Positions 31,424 to 41,378 of a stretch of 64,000 bases of DNA are shown in pieces. This DNA is from Conchocele bisecta (taxonomy: Eukaryota; Mollusca; Bivalvia; Lucinida; Thyasiridae): NCBI GenBank assembly GCA_029237695.1, contig CM055265.1, positions 118,683,078 to 118,747,077 of the forward strand, read 5' to 3'. A program made the translations under genes and the position numbers. Numbering within the stretch: the first letter of the stretch is position 1; each line of letters begins with the position of its first letter. A model generated the notes under the pieces. The model saw nothing but the letters and a program-made list of their open reading frames with translations. It did not search any database and had not been told where the DNA came from.

Positions 31424-31625
31424 TAACCCATTTCAGCCTAAGGATACGATAAGTTTTGTTGAAAAATTCTCATTATTTTGTTTATTTCTCCATAAAGGTA
31501 TATGTTGTTACCACTCATTTGAACCGTCTCATCGAGACGGTTCAAATGAGTGGTAACAACATATACTTTCTAGATGAAATAAAGAAAATAGGATTTGTTC
31601 AACCTAAAATGTTTCACCTAACCCT
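31424..31625. repeat. Foldback family F with 69-bp palindrome
   Basis: The palindrome 31498-31566 has 33-bp arms, GTATATGTTGTTACCACTCA..ACCGTCTC, around ATC. The outer ends are TTAACCCATTTCAGCCTAAG and CCTAAAATGTTTCACCTAA. Confidence 0.85.
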
Positions 31626-32210
31626 AATACTATAATTGTATTTTTTACCAAACTATTTGAATGTGATAAAATTGTGCCACAATGTAGCAATTAATCAGCT
31701 TGTTTATTATCCGCATATTTTATTATGACGTACGCAAGGGTAAATTTTACGTGAATTGCGCATTAGCCGATGCGCAGAATTAGCCGAAATGACAGTACCA
31801 ATTGCCTTACTGCTGGGTGCCTGGCATAAAGGATAGGAATTGGAAAGTACTGCTTTTTCGATAGAGTGTCTCAGAAGAAAAATATGGCTGGTTCTCTCAA
31901 TAGGGGTGACACTATAATAAACAAACTTTACTTTACTAACATAGTTGGACCTCTCTTCCTCCACAAATTGGAAGGAATTCAGTTAGTTGCATTACTCCCA
32001 ATATCATTTACCAGCACCTGACAATTAACACGGGTAAATTATACAATACTTCATCCAGGCCCAAAGAGAACATACATCAGGACATTGCCTGGAAACATGA
32101 ATAATTCAACTACCAATCACATAAACATAAACAACACCAAGAGAATGAACATAACACAGTGTATGTAAGAAGCAAAGACACAAACCATCCTACTACCCAC
32201 CCTAAATCTG

Positions 32211-32448
32211 GGGCCGTTTCACTAAACTTTGTACGACTAAAAGGTTTGCAAGTGCAAAATTATGATAGTCTGTAAATTTCATATTAACAATGTTTTCTTG
32301 TAAACAATTATTGGATTTACATTTATTGAGCATAGGCAGCCTAGCTATGCTCAATAAATGTAAATCCATCAATTGAAATTTCCAGACGATCCTAAATTTG
32401 CACTTACGAACATTTTAGTCGTTCGATTTAGTGATAACAGCCTCCCTG
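32211..32448. repeat. Foldback MITE, family C
   Basis: GGGGCCGTTTCACTAAAC opens it; the right end is worn (GTCGTTCGATTTAGTGATAAC). The centre is shortened to AGGCAGCCTAGC. Confidence 0.8.
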
Positions 32449-32856
32449 TAGTCTGACCTATAATACCTGATAGACCTAGAGCCAACAAGCAAGTAATAGA
32501 CTAATACATGGACATCTGTGCAGTCTGATCCGAGTCTACACTGATTGCAGTAACATTAATACGTGTGAAAATATGAATCTGGCAACTAATGTAGTCCCTG
32601 ATCAGATTGCGTAGATATGCTGGATGATGTGGATCAACTCTAATCAAAATCACTATAATTGCTCCTTTTCATAACAAATTATGCTACATTCGCCCTTTTT
32701 ACAAGCAGTAAGGCTCTAAACTACACAATTTGGACCAGATTTCTATAAATAAATTAAATGGGAGATAACTAGCTATGATCCCTCATTCAACAGCAAAGAA
32801 ATTAGAATTTGTCAGGCCGACAATGTTGTATTTTTTAATGTTTTTTCTTACCTATC

Positions 32857-33041
32857 CAGGGGCGAAACCAGCATTTGGGGTTGTCCTATTTTTGAGCTCC
32901 ACAGAGTGTAGCGAGCATGCTAAGGGATGTCCGGAAATGCACTTTCCTGTGTTTTACGGCATTTAAACTGGTGGTAAACTGTGATCTATGTAAACTCCGT
33001 GGCTGAACTCCCTCCCCCTCCCCCCTCTAGATCTGCCCCTG
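32857..33041. mobile_element. 185-bp MITE, 5-bp target duplication
   Basis: The ends CAGGGGCGAAACCAGC and the complement of CTAGATCTGCCCCTG are imperfect inverted repeats, next to TTGGGG / CCCCT runs. CTATC flanks both sides (32852-32856 and 33042-33046). A frame running through it to 33211 is discussed under rejected items. Confidence 0.65.
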
Positions 33042-33405
33042 CTATCATAGTTGATATACCCAGAGTTGGTTCTCAATCTATCAACTACGATAACAGCGAT
33101 TATTACACTATTCGACACCATAGAATGAATTTCGCAGACCGAGTCCAACATATGTTGGTGGATCATGGCAAGTATTGTGTTTTGCCACGTGGTGAACAAT
33201 TAATGAAGTAAATTATCTATCAAGTGTCACAGGCTAATGATCGCTGGCAATATAATACAATAACAAATGATTGGCTGATTAAATATTCATGTCCGAGATT
33301 ATGTCACTTGGATACATGCAACACAGTTCACCAGTTTCCAAGGAATCAAATGTCACCGTCACTGGGGAAACATGGTGCTTGGCCTTTGTGACGAGTGTAG
33401 ACCAG

Positions 33406-33696
33406 TAGCCGATTTCACCAACATTGCAAAGTATACTTATCTAGCAAAGTATACTTTGAGGGAGTAATCATTTATTTTTCCCGAAATGCATTATGTCATA
33501 TAGAACTAAAGACTGCATATATTTGATGATTAAAAGTATGCAGAATTATTATACTGAATTTATTACATTATCACAGCCAAAATGGTAATAAATTCAGTAT
33601 AATAAAAAATAATAAATTTATCCTTAAATTGAAAATTTCTCCCTCAAAGTATACTTTGCTAGATAAATATACTTTGCAATGTTGGTAAAATAGGCT
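33406..33696. repeat. Foldback MITE, family A
   Basis: TAGCCGATTTCACCAACATT, GCAAAGTATACTTATCTAGC, AAAGTATACTTTGAGGGAG and, on the right, the complements ending TGTTGGTAAAATAGGCTG. The central right arm lacks GGCTGTGATAATG present in other copies. Confidence 0.85.
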
Positions 33697-34170
33697 GCAG
33701 ATCAGACTGTGTGTGAAAATTCGTTGAAAATTAAGTAATGGTGATTTAGGTGTTGGACATTTTTATTTCATCTATCATACATGTATTTGGGATCAGTGGA
33801 ATTTATGGGTCAAAACATGAAAACAATGTAAAGCAACATAAAAGTGTTTAAAAGACGATTGAAACATTAGAAAATGATACAACTGAACAGTAAACAAGAG
33901 GCCCAAATGGGCCTGTATCGCTCACCTGAAATGAATATCCCCATTATAAAGTAAATAAAAAACGGCACAGACAGTGTCTATAATATTATATATATATCAA
34001 GTTTCCATCAATTCGTCTACAAGTTCATAAAAATTAATTCGAATAATTGTTCAGGTTGTCTCTTTCGGTAGCCATCTTCGATGACGTAATCATCCGACTA
34101 TGACATAAAATGCATCAGATCGATTGTCTCGTCATTAAGATCAATTTGATATATGACATGACAATATATA

Positions 34171-34668
34171 GTCAACAAGAGTGCCGAAGGTCACAATATA
34201 CGCCCGTCGAGGCAATGCCAGTTAACAAGGGGAGATAACTCACTGACAATTAATAGCATTCTTGTCGTGATAAACATGTACATGTATATTGAATTTGGTC
34301 ACGATCTGTCAAAATAAATAGGCTTCTTCGTCTTGCCGTGATAAACATGTATACCGAATTTGTTTACGATCGGTGAAGTAGAACTTGAGTTATTGCGTGG
34401 ACAAGGATACAGAGTGCGAAAAATAAAAATGGCCGCCAAGGGGAGATAAGTAATTGGAATTTTTTTAAAATAAATAGGCTTCTTCATCTTGCCGTGATAA
34501 ACATGCATACCGAATTTGGTTAAAATCCTTCAAGTAGTACTCTAGTTATTGCGTGGACAAGCTGTGCCCGCCAGTCCGCCAGCCCGCCAGCCCGCCAGCC
34601 CACCAGCCCACCCGCCCGTACAAGATGAATACATAATACGTCCCGTTTTTTCAAACGGGCGTATAAAA
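34171..34668 (+). mobile_element. Helentron-like family M, nested
   Basis: Three ~125-bp units carry CTTGCCGTGATAAACATGTA, TACCGAATTTG, GTAGAACTTGAGTTATTGCG, TGGACAAG and AAGGGGAGATAA. A (CCAGCCCG)n tract and the hairpin CCCGTTT-TTTC-AAACGGG (34642-34659) with GTATAAAAA close it. The copy at 55435-55893 has the same end. Confidence 0.7.
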
Positions 34669-35280
34669 ATGAACTTTGACCCCTATTTGACCCCCCGTGC
34701 CACGCCCATTTTTGAAACCGGGGTCACCATTTAACAAATCTGAAAGAGCATTGCACATCAATGATTTCTACCAAATTTCGTCAAAATCGGTTCATCAGTT
34801 TGTGAGATGATGTTGTAAGAATTGTGCTATTTTTAGATAGCGGCCATCTTGGAAAAACGATGACCTACATTTTAGCAAATCTGAAAAGGCTTCATGCAAG
34901 GACCATAACTGTGAACTTTGACCATCATCAGCCAAACGGTTTGTGTGAAGAAGACTTTTGAAATCTCTAATAAATGACCTTTTGACCTATCGGCAGCCAT
35001 CTTGGATGACATAATCATCAGATCTCAACAAAAATTTCACCCCCGCAATCATATCATCGATACCTTCGATTTGGATTAGTGACAATCTCCATTTTTAAAA
35101 AATCTGAAAAGGCTTCACCCACCCATCACGGGACAGTTAAAAATAGCCAAAATTGACCGCTTTTCTGAGGGCGGCGGGTGACTTATAAAAATCACTGCCT
35201 CACACAATCAGTTTAGGAGGCTTCTGTGACAAATATTGAAAATCATCGCAAATGAAGTATAAATCGCGTGCCACAATAAC

Positions 35281-36016
35281 TAGATGGTCGCAGCCTGCAT
35301 GTCGGGCCTTGGGGCGAGGCATGGACACTAAAAAAAAGAAGAGATATAGTAGACGGAAAAACTTTAACCAAAAAACTTAAACCAAAAAACTTTAACCGGA
35401 CACACGGACGTACGGACAGACGGACGTACGCCAAAGTGGCGACCATATCGTGCTTTCCGCAAGCGGGCGTGACAATGATGATAAACACCCATGTGAAGTG
35501 TCAAGGTAATGGGCGAAGCAGTTGCAGAGATATAGTGTAACGAAAAACTTTAAACGAAAAACTTTAACCAAAAAACTTTAACCAAAAACTTTAACCAAAA
35601 ATTTCAAAGTAATTAGACCTTGACATTGGGCACAGGGGCCGGATGGTAGGGGGGTAGAATGGAAATATAGATGATGATAAACACCCATGTGAAGTTTCAA
35701 GGTAATGGGCAAAGCAGTTGCAGAGATATAGTATAACGAAAAACTTTAACCAAAAACTTCAAAGTAATTTGACCTTGACATTGGGCACAGGGGCCGCACG
35801 GGTGGGGGTAGGGGAAATGAAAATGGATGGATGATGAAACACCCAGGTGAAGTTTCAAGGTAATGGGCAAAGCAGTTGCAGAGATATAGTATAACGGAAA
35901 ACTTTAACCAAAAACTTTAACCGGACACACGTACGTACGTACGTACGTACGTATACGTACGTACGTACGTACGCCAAAGTGCCGACTATATCGCGCTTTC
36001 CGCAAGCGGGCGCGAC
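35281..36016 (+). mobile_element. Helentron-like family N, nested
   Basis: TAGATGGTCGCAGCCTGCAT to the closing CCGC-AA-GCGG hairpin and GCGACA. It has two internal CTTTCCGCAAGCGGGCG ends (about 35452 and 36000), so it may be one element inside another. A (TACG)n microsatellite fills 35926-35973, and AAAACTTTAACC words repeat throughout. Confidence 0.7.
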
Positions 36017-37619
36017 AAAAATGCAGTACCCGCATTAGATGTGTATATTTTTGAATTGAACTGAATTTGTTTTCATGAAAATATGAGGCACAGAGGCTTT
36101 GCTATGAATTGTTCTATCAATTGTAACACCACACCATTTCCTGAAAATGATTCCAAAGCGGGGTTTTGATGATAACCACCTCTAATTTTCGCTACAAATG
36201 CCAGAAAAATACGTTGAATTCTGACACAAAACCGTACCGTTGAGACAGCATAGCATGCGCCATTTTCCATGTAGAATTTTTAAATACAAATGTACTCTAA
36301 AAAATACACCTAGTCAAGCCTCACAAAATCAAGAAATATTCATAAACCAATTTTTCTACATGTAACTTGCAGGGCCGGTACTGAAGTACAATGTATATAT
36401 AAAATCGTCCACCCCTTTTACCCCTAGCTGTGCACTGTCCCGTGAGACCATAACTGTGAAGTTTGGCCAGCATCGGCCAAGTGATTCGCGAGAAAGAATT
36501 TGTGCTATTTTTAGATGGTGGTCATCTTGGATTAGCAACGTCCTCCATTTTAACAATTCTGAATTCACCCATACATCATCCCTGTAAGTTTGACCAACAT
36601 TGGCCCAGCGGTTCTCGAGATGAAGATGTTTGAAATCAGTAACGAAAGGATGACCTTATGGCAATTTGGTGGCCATCTTGGATGACGTAATCATCCGATT
36701 TTGACCAAAACAAATTCACCACAGCGATCGTCTCGTCAATACATTTGATTTGATATATGACATTACCATATTCGGCCAAAAATGAAATTTGACCTTTCGA
36801 CGTAATCATCCGATATAGCTGAAAACTGTACCGGAGCGATTGTCTCATCGATATCTTTGATCTGATATATGATGTGACCATATTCGGTCAAAAATAAAAT
36901 TTGACCCCCTAGGTCACACCCATTTTTCCCCCGGGTTTACCATTTTAACACCTTTGAAAGAGCATTGTACATCATTTCTGCCAAGTTTCGTCGAAATCCA
37001 TCTGGCATTTTGTGAAAATAATTTTTAAGAATATGTGCTATTTTCAGGCTGCAAAAATCTTGGATTAGCGACGACATCCATTTTAACAAATCTGAAAAGT
37101 CTTCATCCAAGGACCATAACTGTAAAGTTTGGCTAGCATTGGCCAACCGGTTCTTTTGAAGAAGACGTTTGAGATCTCAAATAAAAGGATGACCGTTTCA
37201 CCTTTCGGCGGCCATATTGGATGATGTAATCATCCGATTTCGATGAAAACTGCACCAGATATCTTCAATTTGATATATGATTTGACTATGTTCGGTCAAA
37301 TATGAAAGGGTCACGATTTTAACAATTTTGAAAGATCATTGTACATCGATTAAATCCTGCCAAGTTTCGTCGAAATCTGTCTGGCGGTTCGTGAGAAGAA
37401 GATTTTTTTAAGAATTTGTGCTATTTTTAGATGGCAGCCATCTGGGATTGGTGACGACCTCCATTTTAACAAATTTGTAATACCCTTACCTATGTACCAT
37501 GTGTGTGAAGATTGACCAACATCGGCTCAGGGGTTCCGGAGAAGAAGACTTTTGAAATTGTGGACGGACGAAAAGCAGTAACAATAGCTCACTTGAGCCT
37601 TTGGCTCAGGTGAGCTAAA

Positions 37620-38108
37620 AACAGATACTACCGGTATTACATGTTTGTTAAAATACATGTGTATTACCAAAATAACCATACCTATTCGGATATCAAACAA
37701 ATTGTATCCAAATATATAATTATTGTGATAAACCAGTACAACCACACTAACCTAAACATTGGGACAACCCTTTGTTGTGGAAAACCAGATATTTAAATGT
37801 GTTTCCTGGAATATTTATGGCTATTATGGTATTTCCTCGACCCTACCATTCCAATAAAATCACACACTATTCTTCATGACTACGAGACTACCAAACATCA
37901 GCAGTAGCATTTTATAAGCGCATGTACACAGATAAACTAATGCCACCCAGAACCAGGATTATGTCACAAAACATACGGACACGACACGATTACGCAACCA
38001 GACAAGCGAGGTACTTACGGTCAGGGAAATCCCCAGAATCAGGGCGCGATTGGTAGCAAACTACAACATGGGGGTTGTGTGATGTTTATATTATATGTGC
38101 CTGTGTAT
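37620..38108. other. Intronic DNA, nothing recognised
   Basis: No exon, repeat family or RNA gene was identified here. Confidence 0.45.
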
Positions 38109-38109
38109 G

Positions 38110-38260
38110 ATTTATTGATTTATTGGGGTTTTACGTCTTTTCAACCACAAGGTATATATATGACAGACAAGAATACATGTACACCTCTATGGGGGCAACA
38201 CTGAACATTCAGCACTAGAATCACAATAAAACTTTCAGCGCTGAGAGACAGCAGGCATGT
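38110..38260. mobile_element. SINE-like family L, partial
   Basis: ATTGATTTATTGGGGTTTTA + CGTCTTTTCAACCACAAGG, GGGGGCAACACTGAACATTC + AGCACTAGAATCACAATAAA and TTTCAGCGCTGAGAGACAG match 38808-39235. Confidence 0.6.
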
Positions 38261-38278
38261 GTACAAGATTGTTTGCCT

Positions 38279-38455
38279 CTATAGATATGATAATCCTACA
38301 AAATTGATTTTGAATATCTGCGATATGTCATAAATGATGTCAAAAGTTAACAAAAAGTTCAGAGCACATGCGGAATTAAATTCCGCATGTGCTCTGAACT
38401 TTTTGTCAACTTTTGAAGTTTTTGTCAACAGGCGGTAATATTTAATATCAAGAAA
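38279..38455. repeat. Foldback family D with 75-bp palindrome
   Basis: 38341-38415 is a near-perfect palindrome: CAAAAGTTAACAAAAAGTTC + AGAGCACATGCGGAATT and its complement. It ends about 140 bp below the 38598-38732 exon's donor side. Confidence 0.85.
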
Positions 38456-38597
38456 ATTTTGAACATTTCTGGACAATGTACATTTATAATTGGAATCTTC
38501 CAATTCTTGAGCCAGTATGCTAATGAAGAAATTACTCGTCATTTATATGGCATCAACCCATACCACGTATGGGATCGAAACCGACTTCTATGCGTAC

Positions 38598-38732
38598 CTG
38601 ATCTGTTATCGGAGTCCATCTGGAAGGCCTGCATCGGCTCGGTCACGCCCACATTCCCTAGCTCCGGGCCCTGCCCTTCGTTCTCGACGTTTCGGATCGC
38701 CGCAGACGTGTTGATGTCACCATCCTCAGCAC
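38598..38732 (-). CDS. CCDC81: CCDC81 exon, acidic linker
   Basis: This 135-bp exon has acceptor AAATAATTCCAG|GT and donor AGATCAG|GTACGC. GT completes the G left by exon 52640-52818 as Gly; it leaves one G. It encodes AEDGDINTSAAIRNVENEGQ then GPELGNVGVTEPMQAFQMDS and DNRS. It is acidic and likely disordered; no domain recognised. Exact phase agreement on both sides, consensus splice sites and high GC support it more than sequence similarity does, since this linker is poorly conserved in the family. Confidence 0.85.
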
Positions 38733-38807
38733 CTGGAATTATTTGGTTGGTTGGTTATTTGATTGATTGAATATGAATATATGAATGATTCATTGATATA
38801 AAATGCT

Positions 38808-39235
38808 TGATTGATTGATTGCAGTTTTATGTCCATTCAACAGCAAGGTCATATGTGACTGTGACTAGAGAAATGGGGCTTATGGGTCATGTGATAAGTG
38901 TAGATCCAGATCAGCCTGTGCATCTACAGTCTGATCAGGATCTGCACTGATCGCTATCCATCAATGAAACTCTTCAATGCTTCTAACAAGCAATATAGAT
39001 CATTACCAGGCTACATGGGTATACAATTTGATCAGGAGCTACACTGGTCACAAATCCCATAAGCCCCATTTCCCCAGTCACAACCACATAATATACAGAT
39101 GCAAATGCACCCGTATTGAGGGAGTACTGAACATTCAGCACTAAGTTTACAATAAAAATATTTCAGCATTGACAGAGCATCTTGATCTGGTGCCAGGCAC
39201 TCTTACAGCACTGGATTCCTTGGCCCCATATCTAA
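38808..39235. mobile_element. SINE-like family L interrupted by foldback B
   Basis: The left part, (TTGA)n GCAGTTTTATGTCCATTCAA + CAGCAAGGTCATAT, and the right part, GTATTGAGGGAGTACTGAAC..CTGGTGCCAGGCAC..CCTTGGCCCC, belong to one unit. Family B (38854-39092) sits between them, flanked by ATAT. B therefore inserted after L. Confidence 0.7.
38854..39092. repeat. Foldback MITE, family B, nested
   Basis: GTGACTGTGACTAGAGAAAT to CCCCAGTCACAACCACAT, with AGTGTAGATCCAGATCAGCC and GTCTGATCAGGATCTGCAC inside. Confidence 0.8.
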
Positions 39236-39284
39236 ATCTCACTAAAATTGACCAGTAAGATATAAAACGATGAATTCATTGGTA

Positions 39285-39840
39285 ACCCTTTTCATGCTGA
39301 CGATACGCCATTGCCATTATGTTTGCGGAATATCATAAATATTTTCCTTCTATGCGCTATCACCATTTGAACCATCTTGTTGAGACAGTTGAAATGAGTG
39401 GTCACAACATATACTTTCATTGAGACATAAACAAACTAGAAAATGTGTTCATAGAACACGGATGCCCCCACCTGCAGCCTTGATAGTAAAAGGGCATTGT
39501 TATTACAAAGTTAATCCCTAGACAGACATTATGGGCAAACATTGTTGAAAATAATTGGTAAAGGAGTTAAGGAGTTATTGAGAAAACATTAAAAACTTAC
39601 AAACAAGGTGAACATAAGTCCCCAATGACCTTGACCTTGGGTTTCGGGCTTCGGGCGTGGGTTGTATGTGAAATAAAGCACATAGACAGACATTGTGGGC
39701 AAATATTATTGAAATTGGTGAAAGAGTTAAAGAGTTAATGCCCCCCCCCCCCTCCCCCAATAAATTGGTGGGGGCATTATATAACATTAAATATGAATAA
39801 ATTTCATACCTATAAAGGTGTATTCCGAAAGGAATGGGTT
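39285..39840. repeat. Foldback family F interrupted by a G-type element
   Basis: TTAACCCTTTTCATGCTGAC opens it and GTGTATTCCGAAAGGAATGG + GTTAAG closes it, as at 14169-14398. Between about 39430 and 39782 lies a G-type insert (GTGTTCATAGAACACGGATG.., TGACCTTGACCTTGGGTTTC, ending CCCCCCC..GGTGGGGGCATTATATAA). Confidence 0.7.
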
Positions 39841-40221
39841 AAGATATGCATACCCTAGCATCCTCACACATCCATTTGAAAGCAGTTAAATATCAATGTT
39901 GTGGCTAGGTCTCCGTTCCAGGGGAACAATTTAAAATTTGATGGGACATGAGTGGTTGAAGTGAGAAAATGTCCCCAACCTCGTTCAAGGAACAATACTA
40001 AGGGATTTTTATCGCCAATTATTTATTTTTTTTGAAGTGGCGATTTTTTTTTTTTCCCAGCAGAATCCCTGAATACCGAGTTAATTCATTGATTAGTCCA
40101 TTGGAGGTTTAACTCCGTTCAACAACAGGCGTGAATAGTGACACCAATATATGAGGAAGATTGTGAATCCAGCACTGAAATTACACTATATTATTTCTGC
40201 ATTGTTACCATTATATTATAA

Positions 40222-40799
40222 GTTATTGTGATTCTACACAGTCAATATTATAGGAATTAATGGCCTTTTTGTGGAATTTATCGGGGTATAAACTTGGAAA
40301 AGTCGCGGGAATACTGGACGTACCGATAAAAAATTACAATTTTCGAAAAAAAAAAAGAAAAAAAAAAAAAAAAAAATTATGTTTTTCTTTTTTTTCGAAA
40401 ATTGTAATTTTTTAAGGCCTCGTCGAGTATTCCCGCGACTTTTCCAAGTTTATATCCCTGATAAATTCCACAAAAAGGCCATTCATTCCTTATAATTCCA
40501 GCATTTGAAATAAATTCATCAAGAAAATGTGTTTATTTTCCGTTTTATTAAGAATTATTTTAACTGCGCCTCACGGTTACGGAAAGTAGTTCAGCGTGGG
40601 AGTTTACTGGGATATAAATTTTGGGCAGAGACTTGGTACGGGCCAATCAAATGTTAGGGAATTGTGTAAATATTTTTGTGCTGGAATTATGGTGCCATAT
40701 TGCCCATCTGAATCTATATTCACCCGAGGCGCAGCTGAGAGGGGATATAGTTTCAGACGGGCAATATGACACCATATTGACTGTGTAGAATCACAATAA
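40222..40799. repeat. Foldback element split by a nested family K element
   Basis: The outer arms TTGTGATTCTACACAGTCAA + TAT and ATATTGACTGTGTAGAATCA + CAA are inverted. Removing 40249-40690 restores CAATAT-GGTGCCATATTGCCC, which pairs with GGGCAATATGACACCATATTG on the right. K thus interrupted an existing palindrome. Confidence 0.85.
40249..40690. repeat. Foldback MITE, family K, nested
   Basis: AGGAATTAATGGCCTTTTTG..GTCGCGGGAATACTGGACG and its complement form a ~75-bp-arm hairpin with an A/T-rich AATTACAATTTTCG centre. The tail runs to GTGCTGGAATTAT. A short TAT is present at both borders. Other copies: 29206, 47371, 56166 and 58201. Confidence 0.82.
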
Positions 40800-41233
40800 T
40801 GTATTTGTCATACCGTAGATTCTTTATATTTCTCCTGAATTTAGTTTTATAAGTGTATTGGTGCATGTTTAACAATACAGAAATATGGTGCCAAATGGCA
40901 CGACGTCATGACGTTACAAATATTATCTGATGTCATCCAGACATAAATTAGTAGAAATTTGTTAAAAACTTGGCAATTTCTGGACCGATTTTAAAACTTT
41001 TGGATTTCTGAGTTAGGTCATTACCAATCCCTATGACTATGTTTCCAAAGTGATTTCCAAAATGTTTCGTTTTCAACTCGACCCGCTGCCATTTTTTATT
41101 TGAGCCATATTGACAGGCTTGACAGGTTATATGGGCTCATATTACCCGTCAAACTGACCAATCAAAACTCGAGAAATTTATCTGTGGTATGACAAAGAAC
41201 CTCATAAGGCAACAAGAGTATTGTAGCAGATCA

Positions 41234-41372
41234 GGGGCCCGTTTCACTAAACTTTGTACGACTAAAATGTTCGTAAGTGCAAAATAATGAGTCTGTAAAT
41301 TGCACATTAACAATATTTTATTGTAAATAATTATTGGATTTACATTTATTGAGCATAGGCTGCATATGCATG
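41234..41372. repeat. Foldback family C, left half
   Basis: GGGGCCCGTTTCACTAAAC to GGCTGCATATGCA, cut exactly at the centre of the palindrome. The satellite array begins immediately after. Confidence 0.8.
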
Positions 41373-41378
41373 AATATT

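Larger units (their letters stand above)
33894..37619 (+). mobile_element. Helitron/Helentron-like composite element, family R
   Basis: It starts AACAAGAGGCCCAAATGGGC + CTGTATCGCTCACC. It ends with the hairpin TGAGCC-TTT-GGCTCA (37594-37608), six nucleotides, then CTAA (37615-37618). A hairpin just before CTRR is the Helitron 3' signature. The interior is a ~430-bp tandem unit (GGCGGCCATCTTGGATGACG, AATCATCCGATTT, TTTGATATATGA, CCATTTTAACAAATCTGAAA, GCCAAGTTTCGTCGAAATC) in three diverged rounds. Families M (34171-34668) and N (35281-36016) are nested inside. No Rep/helicase frame. Confidence 0.7.

Noticed and set aside
32981..33211. Open frame ending RVQHMLVDHGKYCVLPRGEQ
   Set aside because: Its first 20 or so codons lie in the 185-bp MITE at 32857-33041, the start would be GTG, and no splice or family evidence supports it. 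The part after 33046 is worth a search but is not called.
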